DNA of 64,000 nt from Flavobacterium amniphilum (GCF_023634845.1 NZ_JAMLJL010000008.1:62001-126000), one strand, 5' to 3'; counted from the first letter of the stretch, positions 18,042-25,945 are shown. Notes: generated from the letters alone by a model not told the origin. Program-made: numbers and translations.

Positions 18042-18782
18042 TTACTTTGCGTCAATTTGTGACTGAAAAACAAAATAAGCTCTTTTTGAAGCAATTTCTT
18101 CTGCTTTCTTTTTTGAAGTAGCCCGTGCTTTAGCGACGATTTTACCGTCAATGTGTAGTTTTACCCCGAAGTATTTTAAAGTGCCGGTTCCGTTGTCGTC
18201 GTAAATTTCATAATTGAAAGATTTTTTTTCTTTCTGGCACCATTCTATCAGTAAGCTCTTGTAGCTGATGACTTTTCCTTCCAGTCGGTCAATGTCGACA
18301 TATGGCTTGATGATTTTTCGGTGGATGAATTTTTCACAGTATAAAAAGCCTTTATCCAGATAAATGGCACCTATGAATGCTTCAAAAATATTTCCGTGTA
18401 CATTTTCGCCAAAATGCTGTGGAGCAACTTTGCTTTCAACAAATTGGATTAAATTAAAGTCTTTTCCCAGCTCATTCAAATGCTCACGGCTTACAATTTT
18501 GGATCGCATTTTTGTCAGATAACCTTCATCGCCTTTTGGTACTTTATTGAAGAGATGTGAAGCAATTACTGAGCCAAGCATGGCATCACCCAAAAATTCC
18601 AAACGTTCGTAATTGATCGGATTTCCGTTCTCGTCTGTTTTGTTCATCGAACGATGGGTGAATGCTTTTTTGTAATGCTCCAGGTTGTTAGGCTTAAAGC
18701 CTAGTATTTTCTCGAGTTTATCAAAAAAAATCCCGTCTTCAGGAGAACGGGAAGTTTTAAATATTTTTTTAATAATACTCAT
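18042..18782 (-). CDS. rnc: Ribonuclease III
   Basis: 246 residues; cuts double-stranded RNA in rRNA and mRNA maturation. The catalytic domain has the signature ERLEFLGDAMLGSVIA with the acidic metal-binding residues, a second acidic patch in NIFEAFIGAIYLDKG, and a C-terminal double-stranded RNA binding domain (YKSLLIEWCQKEKK to the end). It begins 8 bp after the fabF stop, so it belongs to the acpP-fabF-rnc transcription unit, a widely conserved arrangement. Confidence 0.96.
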   Translation of the reverse strand: MSIIKKIFKTSRSPEDGIFFDKLEKILGFKPNNLEHYKKAFTHRSMNKTDENGNPINYERLEFLGDAMLGSVIASHLFNKVPKGDEGYLTKMRSKIVSREHLNELGKDFNLIQFVESKVAPQHFGENVHGNIFEAFIGAIYLDKGFLYCEKFIHRKIIKPYVDIDRLEGKVISYKSLLIEWCQKEKKSFNYEIYDDNGTGTLKYFGVKLHIDGKIVAKARATSKKKAEEIASKRAYFVFQSQIDAK

Positions 18783-18790
18783 ACAGGGAA

Positions 18791-20041
18791 TTAGTCAATT
18801 TTTTTGAATAAAACACAAGCATTATGACCACCAAATCCGAAAGTATTGCTCATAGCCACTTTAATATCTCTTTTTTGAGCTTTATTAAGGGTTAGGTTTA
18901 ATGACGGATCGATGTTTTCATCTACAACCGTGTGATTGATTGTAGGAGGAATGATTCCGTGTTTGATGGCTAAAACAGACGCAATGGCTTCAATGGCTCC
19001 GGCAGCACCCAAAAGGTGGCCTGTCATTGATTTCGTTGAGTTGATGTTGATGTTTTTAGCGTGATCACCAAAAACTGCACTAATCGCTTTTAATTCAGCT
19101 ACGTCGCCAAGAGGTGTTGAAGTTCCGTGAGTGTTGATGTGTTCTACATCTTCAGGTTTCATACCGGCATCATTCAAACAGTTTTGCATTACGGCAATTA
19201 CTCCAATTCCTTCAGGGTGTGGAGCAGTTAAATGGTAAGCATCCGATGACATACCGCCACCGCCAACTTCACAGTAAATTTTTGCTCCTCTTGCTTTTGC
19301 GTGTTCATATTCTTCCAATACCAATGCTCCGGCTCCTTCTCCTAGTACGAATCCGTCACGTGTTGCGTCAAACGGTCTTGATGCGGTTTCCGGACTTTCG
19401 TTTCTGGTTGATAAAGCCTGCATGGAGTTGAATCCGCCCATACCGGCAATGGTAACGGCAGCTTCTGAACCACCTGAAATGATTACGTCACACATTCCTA
19501 AACGGATATAGTTGAATGCGTCAATCAAAGCGTTTGCTGATGAAGCACATGCGGAAACGGTTGTATAGTTTGGTCCCATAAATCCGTTGCGCATTGAAAT
19601 ATGTGCCGGCGCAATGTCAGCAATCATTTTTGGTATGAAAAATGGGTTGAAACGTGGTGTTCCGTCACCTTTGGCATAGCTTAAGACTTCTTCCTGGAAA
19701 GTTTCCAAACCGCCAATTCCGGCACCCCAGATAACACCTACTCTTGCTTTGTTAACATTTGTGTCGGTAATTCCTGCGTCTTTGATGGCTTGCTCTCCGG
19801 CTACAATAGCGTACTGGGCAAATTTATCCATCCTGCGGGATTCTTTTTTGTCTATGTATTCTTCAACGTTGAAGTTTTTTACTTCGCAGGCAAACTTAGT
19901 TTTATGTTTTTCGGTGTCATAATACGTGATAGGTGCTGCACCGCTTTTTCCGTTTATTAACCCGTTCCAATATTCTTCTATAGTATTTCCTATTGGTGTA
20001 AGTGCTCCTAATCCTGTTACTACTACTCGCTTTAATTGCAT
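18791..20041 (-). CDS. fabF: 3-oxoacyl-ACP synthase II
   Basis: 416 residues; condenses malonyl-ACP with growing acyl-ACP in type II fatty acid synthesis. The Cys-His-His triad is visible: TTVSACASSANAL (Cys), NTHGTSTPLGD (His) and KSMTGHLLGAAGAIE (His). Start MQLKRVVVTGLGALTPIGN is canonical. It lies downstream of acpP on the same strand, separated by 193 bp containing a terminator-like hairpin, so its level may be set lower than that of the abundant acyl carrier protein. Confidence 0.97.
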   Translation of the reverse strand: MQLKRVVVTGLGALTPIGNTIEEYWNGLINGKSGAAPITYYDTEKHKTKFACEVKNFNVEEYIDKKESRRMDKFAQYAIVAGEQAIKDAGITDTNVNKARVGVIWGAGIGGLETFQEEVLSYAKGDGTPRFNPFFIPKMIADIAPAHISMRNGFMGPNYTTVSACASSANALIDAFNYIRLGMCDVIISGGSEAAVTIAGMGGFNSMQALSTRNESPETASRPFDATRDGFVLGEGAGALVLEEYEHAKARGAKIYCEVGGGGMSSDAYHLTAPHPEGIGVIAVMQNCLNDAGMKPEDVEHINTHGTSTPLGDVAELKAISAVFGDHAKNININSTKSMTGHLLGAAGAIEAIASVLAIKHGIIPPTINHTVVDENIDPSLNLTLNKAQKRDIKVAMSNTFGFGGHNACVLFKKID

Positions 20042-20064
20042 CCTCAGTTGGTTTTGTTTGATAT

Positions 20065-20109
20065 AAAAAAACCCATGGTACTTTTAATTAACTAAAAGAA
20101 ACAATGGGT
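20065..20109 (-). terminator. Attenuator-type terminator between acpP and fabF
   Basis: On the minus strand ACCCAT pairs with ATGGGT, with an inner CTTTTA/TAAAAG stem separated by an internal loop, followed by a TTTTTT run. It lies 24 bp before the fabF start. Partial read-through would let acpP be made in excess over fabF and rnc. Confidence 0.65.
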
Positions 20110-20234
20110 ATTACATAATATTTATGATTGTAATACAATCAATGTTTTTACAAATCTACAAAAGATTTTGATAAAGACAGTAAAAAATAATAACATCTGT
20201 AAGGTGTTGCACTTACAGATGTTTGGTAGTATTA

Positions 20235-20471
20235 TTATTTTTTAGCTTCTTCGATGTAAGAAATAGCTTGACCTACAGTAGCAATGTTTTCAGCTTGGTC
20301 GTCTGGAATTTGGATGTCAAATTCTTTTTCGAACTCCATAATTAGCTCAACAGTGTCTAATGAATCAGCTCCTAAATCGTTAGTGAAGCTTGCTTCTGTA
20401 ACAACTTCGTTTTCGTCAACACCTAATTTGTCTACGATAATCGCTTTTACTCTTGATGCAATGTCTGACAT
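20235..20471 (-). CDS. acpP: Acyl carrier protein
   Basis: 78 residues, strongly acidic four-helix protein. The phosphopantetheine attachment site is Ser37 within [16 protein letters not shown]. It carries acyl chains as thioesters for the FabF/FabH enzymes encoded in this window. It is first in the acpP-fabF-rnc unit and divergent from purN, from which it is separated by a 222-bp AT-rich regulatory region. Confidence 0.98.
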   Translation of the reverse strand: MSDIASRVKAIIVDKLGVDENEVVTEASFTNDLGADSLDTVELIMEFEKEFDIQIPDDQAENIATVGQAISYIEEAKK

Positions 20472-20501
20472 AATCTTTAATTTTAAATTTTAATTAGTTG
20501 G

Positions 20502-20509
20502 CAAAAATA
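20502..20509 (-). promoter_or_regulatory. -7 box of acpP
   Basis: Read on the minus strand, TATTTTTG is an exact TAnnTTTG match 30 bp upstream of the acpP ATG. A TTG 14 bp further upstream is closer than usual. Confidence 0.45.
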
Positions 20510-20693
20510 AAAAAATTATTTTACAACCAGTTTTTTAGTTAATAAATCTAACTACGAATTTAGAAAATTAATTTCACAAAGAATACCATTTTTAATTATT
20601 TGTCATTTATTATTCTTTTTTTTGCGGAATGAATAGTACAATTGCGCATTAATTCTAACCGGTTTATTGTCAATACTTTTAATAACACAACAA

Positions 20694-21260
20694 ATGAAAA
20701 AGATTGTAATATTTGCATCGGGTTCAGGCTCGAATGCCGAACAAATCATATTACATTTTAAAAACAGTAATCAAGGAAACGTAGTCGGAATATTTACTAA
20801 CAATCTGCATGCCAAAGTTTTAGATCGGGCTAAAAACCATAACATTCCTTTTGAAATTTTTTCACGGGAAGAGCTCATTGATGGTTCTGTATTGCAAAAA
20901 GTCGAAGAAATTAATCCGGATCTGATTGTGCTGGCCGGTTTTCTTCTGAAGTTTCCGTCTGATATCATTGCGAAATATCCGGATAAGATTATTAATATCC
21001 ATCCTGCATTATTGCCAAAATTCGGAGGGAAAGGGATGTATGGCATGCGTGTGCATCAGGCAGTTTTGGATCAGAAAGAAAAAGAAACCGGGATTACGAT
21101 CCATTATGTGAATGAGCATTATGATGAAGGCGGGATTGTTTTTCAGAAATCGGTATCGGTGGAAGATTGTAAAACGCCCGATGAAATTGCTTTTAAGGTA
21201 CACTCGTTGGAATATCGGTATTTTCCACAGGTAATAGAACAACTTTTAATGAGTAAATAA
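20694..21260 (+). CDS. purN: Phosphoribosylglycinamide formyltransferase
   Basis: 188 residues; transfers formyl from 10-formyltetrahydrofolate to GAR in purine synthesis. The glycine-rich start IVIFASGSGSNAEQI, the catalytic strand IINIHPALLPKFGG (Asn-His) and HYVNEHYDEGGIVFQ (Asp) are in place. The frame begins upstream at a TTG (20667), but ATG at 20694 gives the standard N-terminus MKKIVIFAS. The stop is 2 bp before the rnhA start, so the genes are coupled. The purN/acpP divergent arrangement is usual in flavobacteria. Confidence 0.95.
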   Translation: MKKIVIFASGSGSNAEQIILHFKNSNQGNVVGIFTNNLHAKVLDRAKNHNIPFEIFSREELIDGSVLQKVEEINPDLIVLAGFLLKFPSDIIAKYPDKIINIHPALLPKFGGKGMYGMRVHQAVLDQKEKETGITIHYVNEHYDEGGIVFQKSVSVEDCKTPDEIAFKVHSLEYRYFPQVIEQLLMSK

Positions 21261-21262
21261 TT

Positions 21263-21742
21263 TTGAGTCATCAGGTTCACATATATACTGACGGTGCTGC
21301 TAAAGGCAATCCCGGGCCGGGAGGCTACGGGGTTGTTATGGAATTGGTCGGAACTGCATATAAAAAAGAATTTTACGAGGGTTTTCGGCTGACTACCAAT
21401 AATCGTATGGAATTATTGGCGGTTATAGTGGGATTGGAAAAACTAAAAAATCCGAATATGAAAGTTTTGGTGGTTTCTGATTCTAAATATGTAGTGGATG
21501 CTGTTGAGAAAAGATGGGTTTTCGGTTGGGAGAAAATTGGTTTTAAAGCCAAAAAAAATCCGGACCTATGGATGCGCTTCCTGAAAATTTACCGTCAGCA
21601 CCAAGTTGATTTCAAATGGGTGAAAGGACATAACAATCATCCGCAAAACGAGCGTTGTGATCAGTTGGCTGTAATGGCTTCCCAACAAAATAAATTGGCT
21701 GTGGACTCGTTTTATGAAAATGAAGCTGATAAACTGCTTTGA
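21263..21742 (+). CDS. rnhA: Ribonuclease HI
   Basis: 159 residues beginning at a TTG two bases after the purN stop; no ATG is available near the family N-terminus. RNase H removes RNA from RNA-DNA hybrids. The catalytic acidic residues are in IYTDGAAKGNPGPGGYG (Asp), NNRMELLAV (Glu) and VVSDSKYVVDA (Asp), with WVKGHNNHPQNERCDQLA near the end (His and the last Asp). Use of TTG and tight spacing to purN suggest translational coupling. Confidence 0.95.
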   Translation: MSHQVHIYTDGAAKGNPGPGGYGVVMELVGTAYKKEFYEGFRLTTNNRMELLAVIVGLEKLKNPNMKVLVVSDSKYVVDAVEKRWVFGWEKIGFKAKKNPDLWMRFLKIYRQHQVDFKWVKGHNNHPQNERCDQLAVMASQQNKLAVDSFYENEADKLL

Positions 21743-21760
21743 TTTTCTTATTTTTATCTG

Positions 21761-22387
21761 ATGCAGAAACTTTTATATCTCTTTTTAGGGTTCTTTCTTC
21801 TGGGATTTGTACAGCTTCATCCATGGAAGCTGGACTTGGATAAAGATGATATTAAAGTATATGTAAGGAAGACAGATTCCTCTTCCATTAAGGAGTATAA
21901 AGCTGTTATGGAGGTAAAAGCCCCCATGGATACGGTTTTGAAAAAAATCCTGGACATTAAAAACCTGAAAAACTGGAGTTATAAAACGAATAATTCTGTT
22001 TTGATTAAAAAACTTTCTGATACCAGTTGGATATTTTATATCCAGAATAACTTTGATTGGCCGGTAAAAGACAGAGATCATGTTTCTAAAGTTGTGTTGT
22101 CCAGAAAGAAAAAGGAATGTACCATAACCTTAACTGCAGCAAATAATATTGTTAAGATCAATCCGAAAATTATCCGTATTAAGCGTTTCAGAGGTTTTTG
22201 GAATCTTAAAAAAGTAGATGAAAAAACAACTGTTGTGACCCAGCAATTATTTGGTGATCCAGAAGCTAATGTGCCGGCTTTTGTTGTTAATTCCATGTTG
22301 AGCAAAGCTCCTTATGAAACTTTTAAGACAATGAAATATCAACTGGAAAATAGAACTAAAAATTCTGTTGGGAAGAACAAAAACTAA
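21761..22387 (+). CDS. START-domain lipid-binding-like protein, exported
   Basis: 208 residues. A hydrophobic N-terminus (LLYLFLGFFLLGFV) acts as signal or anchor. The rest reads as a START/SRPBCC helix-grip domain: VYVRKTDSSSIKEYKAVMEV, NLKNWSYKTNNSVLIKKL, WPVKDRDHVSKVV and FRGFWNLKKVDEKTTVVTQQ. Such domains bind lipids or hydrophobic ligands in a cavity; the ligand here is unknown. It lies 18 bp after rnhA, and the promoter of the next gene partly overlaps its 3' end. Confidence 0.8.
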   Translation: MQKLLYLFLGFFLLGFVQLHPWKLDLDKDDIKVYVRKTDSSSIKEYKAVMEVKAPMDTVLKKILDIKNLKNWSYKTNNSVLIKKLSDTSWIFYIQNNFDWPVKDRDHVSKVVLSRKKKECTITLTAANNIVKINPKIIRIKRFRGFWNLKKVDEKTTVVTQQLFGDPEANVPAFVVNSMLSKAPYETFKTMKYQLENRTKNSVGKNKN

Positions 22388-22399
22388 ATTGTATCTTTG
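22368..22399 (+). promoter_or_regulatory. Promoter of the PfkB kinase gene
   Basis: TTG at 22368-22370 and TATCTTTG at 22392-22399 are separated by 21 bp. The -33 part lies inside the START gene's last codons. The predicted transcript starts about 20 bp before the ATG at 22423. Confidence 0.6.
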
Positions 22400-22422
22400 C
22401 GCCTTAATTTTCAATTCGTTTT

Positions 22423-23349
22423 ATGAATAAATTATTAATTGTAGGAACAGTAGCTTTTGATGCTATTGAAACGCCGTTTGGAAAAACAGATAAAATTTTA
22501 GGAGGAGCAGGTACTTTTATTGGTCTTTCAGCTTCACATTTTAACTTGCAGTCGGCAATCGTTTCGGTTGTTGGGGAAGATTTTCCGCAAGAATATATCG
22601 ATTTATTAAAATCAAGAAATATTGATGTAACCGGACTTGAAGTTGTTAAAGGCGGTAAAACATTCTTTTGGAGTGGTCGTTACCACAACGATATGAATTC
22701 CAGAGATACTTTGGCTACAGAATTAAATGTATTGGCTGATTTCAACCCGGTAGTTCCTGAAAATTTTGATGATGCAGATGTGGTAATGTTAGGAAACTTA
22801 CATCCAATTGTGCAAACAGGGGTTTTGGATCAAATGTCACAAAAACCTAAATTAGTGGTTTTGGATACTATGAATTTTTGGATGGATTGTGCATTACCTG
22901 AATTGTTAGATGTGATTAAACGTGTGGATGTTATTACAATTAATGATGAAGAAGCCCGTCAATTATCAGGAGAGTATTCATTGGTAAAAGCAGCTGCTAA
23001 AATTCATACAATGGGGCCAAAATACGTGGTGATCAAAAAAGGTGAACACGGTGCTCTAATTTTTCACGGTAAAGAAATTTTCTTTGCTCCAGCTTTGCCA
23101 TTGGCAGACGTTTTTGATCCTACAGGAGCAGGAGATACTTTTGCCGGTGGTTTCGCGGGATACATTACCCAGCAAGGAGATATTTCATTTGAAACGATGA
23201 AAACTGCCATTATCCAAGGTTCTAATTTGGCATCTTTCTGTGTGGAGAAATTTGGAACAGAAAGAATGGTAAGCTTAACCAAAGAAGAGGTAAAAGACAG
23301 ATTGAAGCAATTCAAAGCGTTAACGCAATTCGATATTGAACTAGCTTAA
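22423..23349 (+). CDS. PfkB-family carbohydrate/nucleoside kinase
   Basis: 308 residues of ribokinase fold. The N-terminal glycine pair is in KILGGAGTFIGLSA. The C-terminal PfkB signature DPTGAGDTFAGGFAGYI contains the catalytic Asp and anion hole. The middle segment VITINDEEARQLSGEYSLVKAA is typical. It phosphorylates a sugar or nucleoside; the short glycine loop and overall size fit the adenosine-kinase/ribokinase branch, but the substrate is not readable. It has its own promoter and terminator and precedes a purine-pathway-type amidotransferase, which weakly favours a ribose/nucleoside substrate. Confidence 0.88.
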   Translation: MNKLLIVGTVAFDAIETPFGKTDKILGGAGTFIGLSASHFNLQSAIVSVVGEDFPQEYIDLLKSRNIDVTGLEVVKGGKTFFWSGRYHNDMNSRDTLATELNVLADFNPVVPENFDDADVVMLGNLHPIVQTGVLDQMSQKPKLVVLDTMNFWMDCALPELLDVIKRVDVITINDEEARQLSGEYSLVKAAAKIHTMGPKYVVIKKGEHGALIFHGKEIFFAPALPLADVFDPTGAGDTFAGGFAGYITQQGDISFETMKTAIIQGSNLASFCVEKFGTERMVSLTKEEVKDRLKQFKALTQFDIELA

Positions 23350-23357
23350 AAAATTAC

Positions 23358-23381
23358 GCCTCGATTTTCGGGGCTTTTTTT
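23358..23381 (+). terminator. Terminator after the PfkB kinase gene
   Basis: GCCTCG and CGGGGC form a 6-bp stem with one T-G pair around ATTTT, followed by seven T. Confidence 0.75.
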
Positions 23382-23407
23382 ATTTATATAACAACAACAC
23401 AACAACA

Positions 23408-25306
23408 ATGAGTGACGCGATAAAACACGAGTGTGGTATTGCACTTTTAAGATTAAAAAAACCTTTAGAATACTACAAAGAAAAATACGGTACTGCTTTT
23501 TATGGAGTTGAAAAAATGTATCTTCTTCTAGAAAAACAACACAATAGAGGGCAGGATGGTGCAGGTTTGGCGAGTATCAAATTAGATGTAGATCCAGGTG
23601 AAAGATATATCAGCCGTATCCGTTCCAATCAAGCCCAGCCTATTCAGGATATATTCGGTCAGATTAACGGACGCATCAATGAAGAGCTTGAAAATCATCC
23701 TGAATACCTGAATGATGTCAGTTTGCAGAAAAAACATATTCCTTATGTAGGTGAGTTGTTTTTAGGACATGTTCGTTATGGTACATTTGGTAAAAACAGC
23801 ATTGAAAATGTTCATCCATTTTTACGTCAGAATAATTGGATGCACCGCAATCTGATTGTTGCCGGAAATTTCAATATGACCAATGTGAAAGAATTGTTCG
23901 GTGATTTGGTTGCTTTGGGTCAACATCCGAAACAAATGGCAGATACTGTAACCGTAATGGAAAAGATCGGACATTTTTTAGACGACGAAGTGACCGAAAT
24001 GTATCAGGTTTGTAAAAATGAAGGTTTGTCAAAACAGGAAGCTTCACCAGTAATCGCCGAGAGATTAGATGTGGGGCGTATTTTAAGACGTGCATCCAAA
24101 AACTGGGACGGCGGTTATGCCATGGCAGGGTTGTTAGGGCATGGAGATGCTTTTGTAACAAGGGATCCAGCTGGAATCAGACCAGCTTATTATTATCAGG
24201 ATGATGAAATAGTAGTGGTGGCTTCTGAAAGGCCGGTTATACAAACGGTTTTCAATGTTCCTTTTGATGCTATCCAGGAAATTACACCGGGACATGCTTT
24301 GATTGTCAAAAAGAACGGAACAGTTATCGATGAGAAAGTCCGTGAGGCTCTGGATAAGAAAGCTTGTTCTTTTGAACGGATTTATTTTTCCCGTGGCAGT
24401 GATGCCGAAATTTATCAGGAGCGTAAACAGCTGGGTAAATTGATTATGCCTGCTGTTTTAAAAGCGGTAAATAACGATACTGATAATACTGTTTTCTCCT
24501 ATATACCTAATACAGCAGAAACCTCTTTTTACGGAATGGTTGAAGCGGCCAACGACTTTTTGAACCAACGAAAAATTGCTGCTATTTTAGAGCATAAAGA
24601 TTCTCTGTCTGAAGAAAAACTCCAGGAAATACTTTCTGTTAAATTGCGTTCGGAAAAAATTGCCATTAAAGATGTAAAATTAAGGACTTTCATTACCGAA
24701 GACAGTTCCCGTGACGATATGGTCGCTCACGTTTATGATGTGACTTATGGTGTGATTAAACCAACAGATAATCTGGTAATCATTGATGATAGTATCGTAC
24801 GTGGTACAACATTGAAAAAGAGTATCATCAAAATGATGGATCGTTTAAATCCGAAGCAAATCGTTATTGTTTCTTCCGCACCGCAAATCCGTTATCCGGA
24901 TTGTTATGGAATTGATATGGCTAAACTGGAAACGTTAGTAGCTTTCCAGGCGATGCTTGAATTGCTGAAAGATGCTAATAAGTATCATTTGGTTGATGAA
25001 GTATATGCTAAGTGTAAAGCGCAAGAACATCTTAATGATTCTGAAGTTGTGAACTATGTGAATGAATTATATGAACAGTTTACAGACGAGCAGATTTCGG
25101 ATAAAATTGCTGAAATGCTTACTGAACCTTCGGTAAAAGCAGAAGTGAAAATTATTTTCCAAACAGTCGCTGATTTGCATAAAGCATGTCCGAAAAATTT
25201 AGGGGATTGGTATTTTACGGGGAATTATCCTACCGATGGAGGGAATAGGGTTGTGAACAGAGCTTTCATGAATTTCTATGAAGGTAAGGACGCCAGAGCG
25301 TACTAA
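23408..25306 (+). CDS. Amidophosphoribosyltransferase-like class II glutamine amidotransferase
   Basis: 632 residues. The N-terminal Ntn-type glutaminase domain has its conserved Cys in MSDAIKHECGIALL (Cys9, so an N-terminal propeptide would have to be removed if active as in PurF), plus HNRGQDGAG and GHVRYGTFG. The C-terminal PRTase domain has the PRPP loop NLVIIDDSIVRGTTLKKS. It is about 120 residues longer than typical PurF, mainly from insertions and a C-terminal extension. Bacteroidetes commonly carry this long paralogue. It may be the committed purine enzyme or a related PRPP amidotransferase. It is followed directly by the triple small RNA array. Confidence 0.85.
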   Translation: MSDAIKHECGIALLRLKKPLEYYKEKYGTAFYGVEKMYLLLEKQHNRGQDGAGLASIKLDVDPGERYISRIRSNQAQPIQDIFGQINGRINEELENHPEYLNDVSLQKKHIPYVGELFLGHVRYGTFGKNSIENVHPFLRQNNWMHRNLIVAGNFNMTNVKELFGDLVALGQHPKQMADTVTVMEKIGHFLDDEVTEMYQVCKNEGLSKQEASPVIAERLDVGRILRRASKNWDGGYAMAGLLGHGDAFVTRDPAGIRPAYYYQDDEIVVVASERPVIQTVFNVPFDAIQEITPGHALIVKKNGTVIDEKVREALDKKACSFERIYFSRGSDAEIYQERKQLGKLIMPAVLKAVNNDTDNTVFSYIPNTAETSFYGMVEAANDFLNQRKIAAILEHKDSLSEEKLQEILSVKLRSEKIAIKDVKLRTFITEDSSRDDMVAHVYDVTYGVIKPTDNLVIIDDSIVRGTTLKKSIIKMMDRLNPKQIVIVSSAPQIRYPDCYGIDMAKLETLVAFQAMLELLKDANKYHLVDEVYAKCKAQEHLNDSEVVNYVNELYEQFTDEQISDKIAEMLTEPSVKAEVKIIFQTVADLHKACPKNLGDWYFTGNYPTDGGNRVVNRAFMNFYEGKDARAY

Positions 25307-25341
25307 AAGGATTACAAAAATGTCTTTTATCGACTTTATTT

Positions 25342-25355
25342 ACAATTCACCGATT
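25342..25355 (+). promoter_or_regulatory. Upstream element of sRNA copy 1
   Basis: ACAATTCACCGATT occurs 4 bp before the -33 TTG of copy 1 and the identical 14 bases occur at 25547-25560, the same distance before the -33 TTG of copy 2. A degenerate version precedes copy 3. Its fixed position suggests an activator site. Confidence 0.5.
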
Positions 25356-25359
25356 AAGT

Positions 25360-25390
25360 TTGGTGTGACTATATCCTGATTCTATATTCG
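25360..25390 (+). promoter_or_regulatory. Promoter of sRNA copy 1
   Basis: TTG (25360-25362), 20-bp spacer, TATATTCG (25383-25390), a TAnnTTTG box with one change. The conserved RNA block begins 5 bases after the box. Confidence 0.65.
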
Positions 25391-25394
25391 CCAT

Positions 25395-25470
25395 ACCATT
25401 ACATAAGTAGGTTAAGTTTATGGTAGATTTGGGGCAAAAAAGGTGGAACTAATACTTCCGCCTTTTTTAT
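25395..25470 (+). ncRNA. Tandem small RNA, copy 1
   Basis: About 75 nt. Bases 25395-25444 are identical in all three copies. The 5' part can form a short hairpin (ACCAT with ATGGT) holding a 20-nt loop containing AAGTAGGTTAAG; then comes single-stranded GATTTGGGGC and a terminator whose stem GGTGGAA/TTCCGCC contains a T-G pair, with flanking A6/T6. It has its own promoter and no start codon with a meaningful frame. The gap 25307-25966 between the amidotransferase gene and sodA contains nothing else than these three units. I do not recognise the RNA family. Confidence 0.75.
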
Positions 25471-25546
25471 TTTATATACTTAAGCATTAGTTTTTGAATA
25501 CTCTAACCAAAATTAATGAACCCTAATGCAATCAACGATTTTTTTG

Positions 25547-25560
25547 ACAATTCACCGATT
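25547..25560 (+). promoter_or_regulatory. Upstream element of sRNA copy 2
   Basis: ACAATTCACCGATT, identical to the element before copy 1 and placed 4 bp before the -33 TTG at 25565. Confidence 0.5.
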
Positions 25561-25564
25561 TATT

Positions 25565-25595
25565 TTGACAATGATTTAAAGCTGCTATACTTTCG
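25565..25595 (+). promoter_or_regulatory. Promoter of sRNA copy 2
   Basis: TTG (25565-25567), 20-bp spacer, TACTTTCG (25588-25595). Same geometry as copy 1. Confidence 0.65.
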
Positions 25596-25599
25596 CTAT

Positions 25600-25676
25600 A
25601 CCATTACATAAGTAGGTTAAGTTTATGGTAGATTTGGGGCAAAAAAGGTAGGAGCAATCCTGCCTTTTTTATTTTT
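25600..25676 (+). ncRNA. Tandem small RNA, copy 2
   Basis: Starts 205 bp after copy 1. The first 50 bases (25600-25649) are identical to the other copies. The terminator stem differs in sequence but still pairs (GGTAGGA with TCCTGCC) and is closed by a GCAA tetraloop, then T6. One stem pair is A-T where copies 1 and 3 have G-C: a compensatory change supporting a functional RNA hairpin. Confidence 0.75.
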
Positions 25677-25783
25677 GTAAAAAATTAAAAAGTATCATTT
25701 TTAAGGTGTAATTGGGTTTGTAAACCAGAGAATATCAAGCATAGCTTCTCTTGTCGATTATATAGGTAGTTTGACGACTTTCT

Positions 25784-25814
25784 TTGGTAACAAGATATTC
25801 CTGCTCTACATTTG
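25784..25814 (+). promoter_or_regulatory. Promoter of sRNA copy 3
   Basis: TTG (25784-25786), 20-bp spacer, TACATTTG (25807-25814), a perfect consensus box. The stretch just upstream (25770-25781) only loosely resembles the 14-bp element of copies 1 and 2. Confidence 0.7.
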
Positions 25815-25818
25815 ACTC

Positions 25819-25893
25819 ACCATTACATAAGTAGGTTAAGTTTATGGTAGATTTGGGGCAAAAAAGGTGGAACTAACAGTCCACCTTTTTTAT
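25819..25893 (+). ncRNA. Tandem small RNA, copy 3
   Basis: Starts 219 bp after copy 2, with bases 25819-25868 identical to the other two. The terminator stem is GGTGGA/TCCACC, fully Watson-Crick, where copy 1 has a T-G wobble, and is followed by T6. The perfect promoter suggests this may be the most strongly expressed basal copy. Confidence 0.75.
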
Positions 25894-25914
25894 TCTTTGT
25901 TAGTTATTAGTTCA

Positions 25915-25945
25915 AATAAAAAAGCCCGGTATAAACCAGGCTTTT
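25915..25945 (-). terminator. Terminator of sodA
   Basis: On the minus strand AAAAGCCTGGT pairs with ACCGGGCTTTT (one mismatch) and is followed by a T-rich tract. It lies between the last sRNA and the sodA stop, reading leftward. Confidence 0.8.

Noticed and set aside
21263..21742. RNase HI as a sign of a retroelement or retron
   Set aside because: It is a stand-alone housekeeping enzyme coupled to purN; there is no reverse transcriptase.
23408..25306. Fusion or frameshift of two genes (632 residues against about 500 for PurF)
   Set aside because: The frame is continuous, both domains are intact and the long form is common in Bacteroidetes.
25395..25893. CRISPR array from the three identical blocks
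   Set aside because: Only three repeats, 50 bp long, with 155-170 bp between them, each with its own promoter and terminator, and no cas genes. The layout fits sRNA genes.
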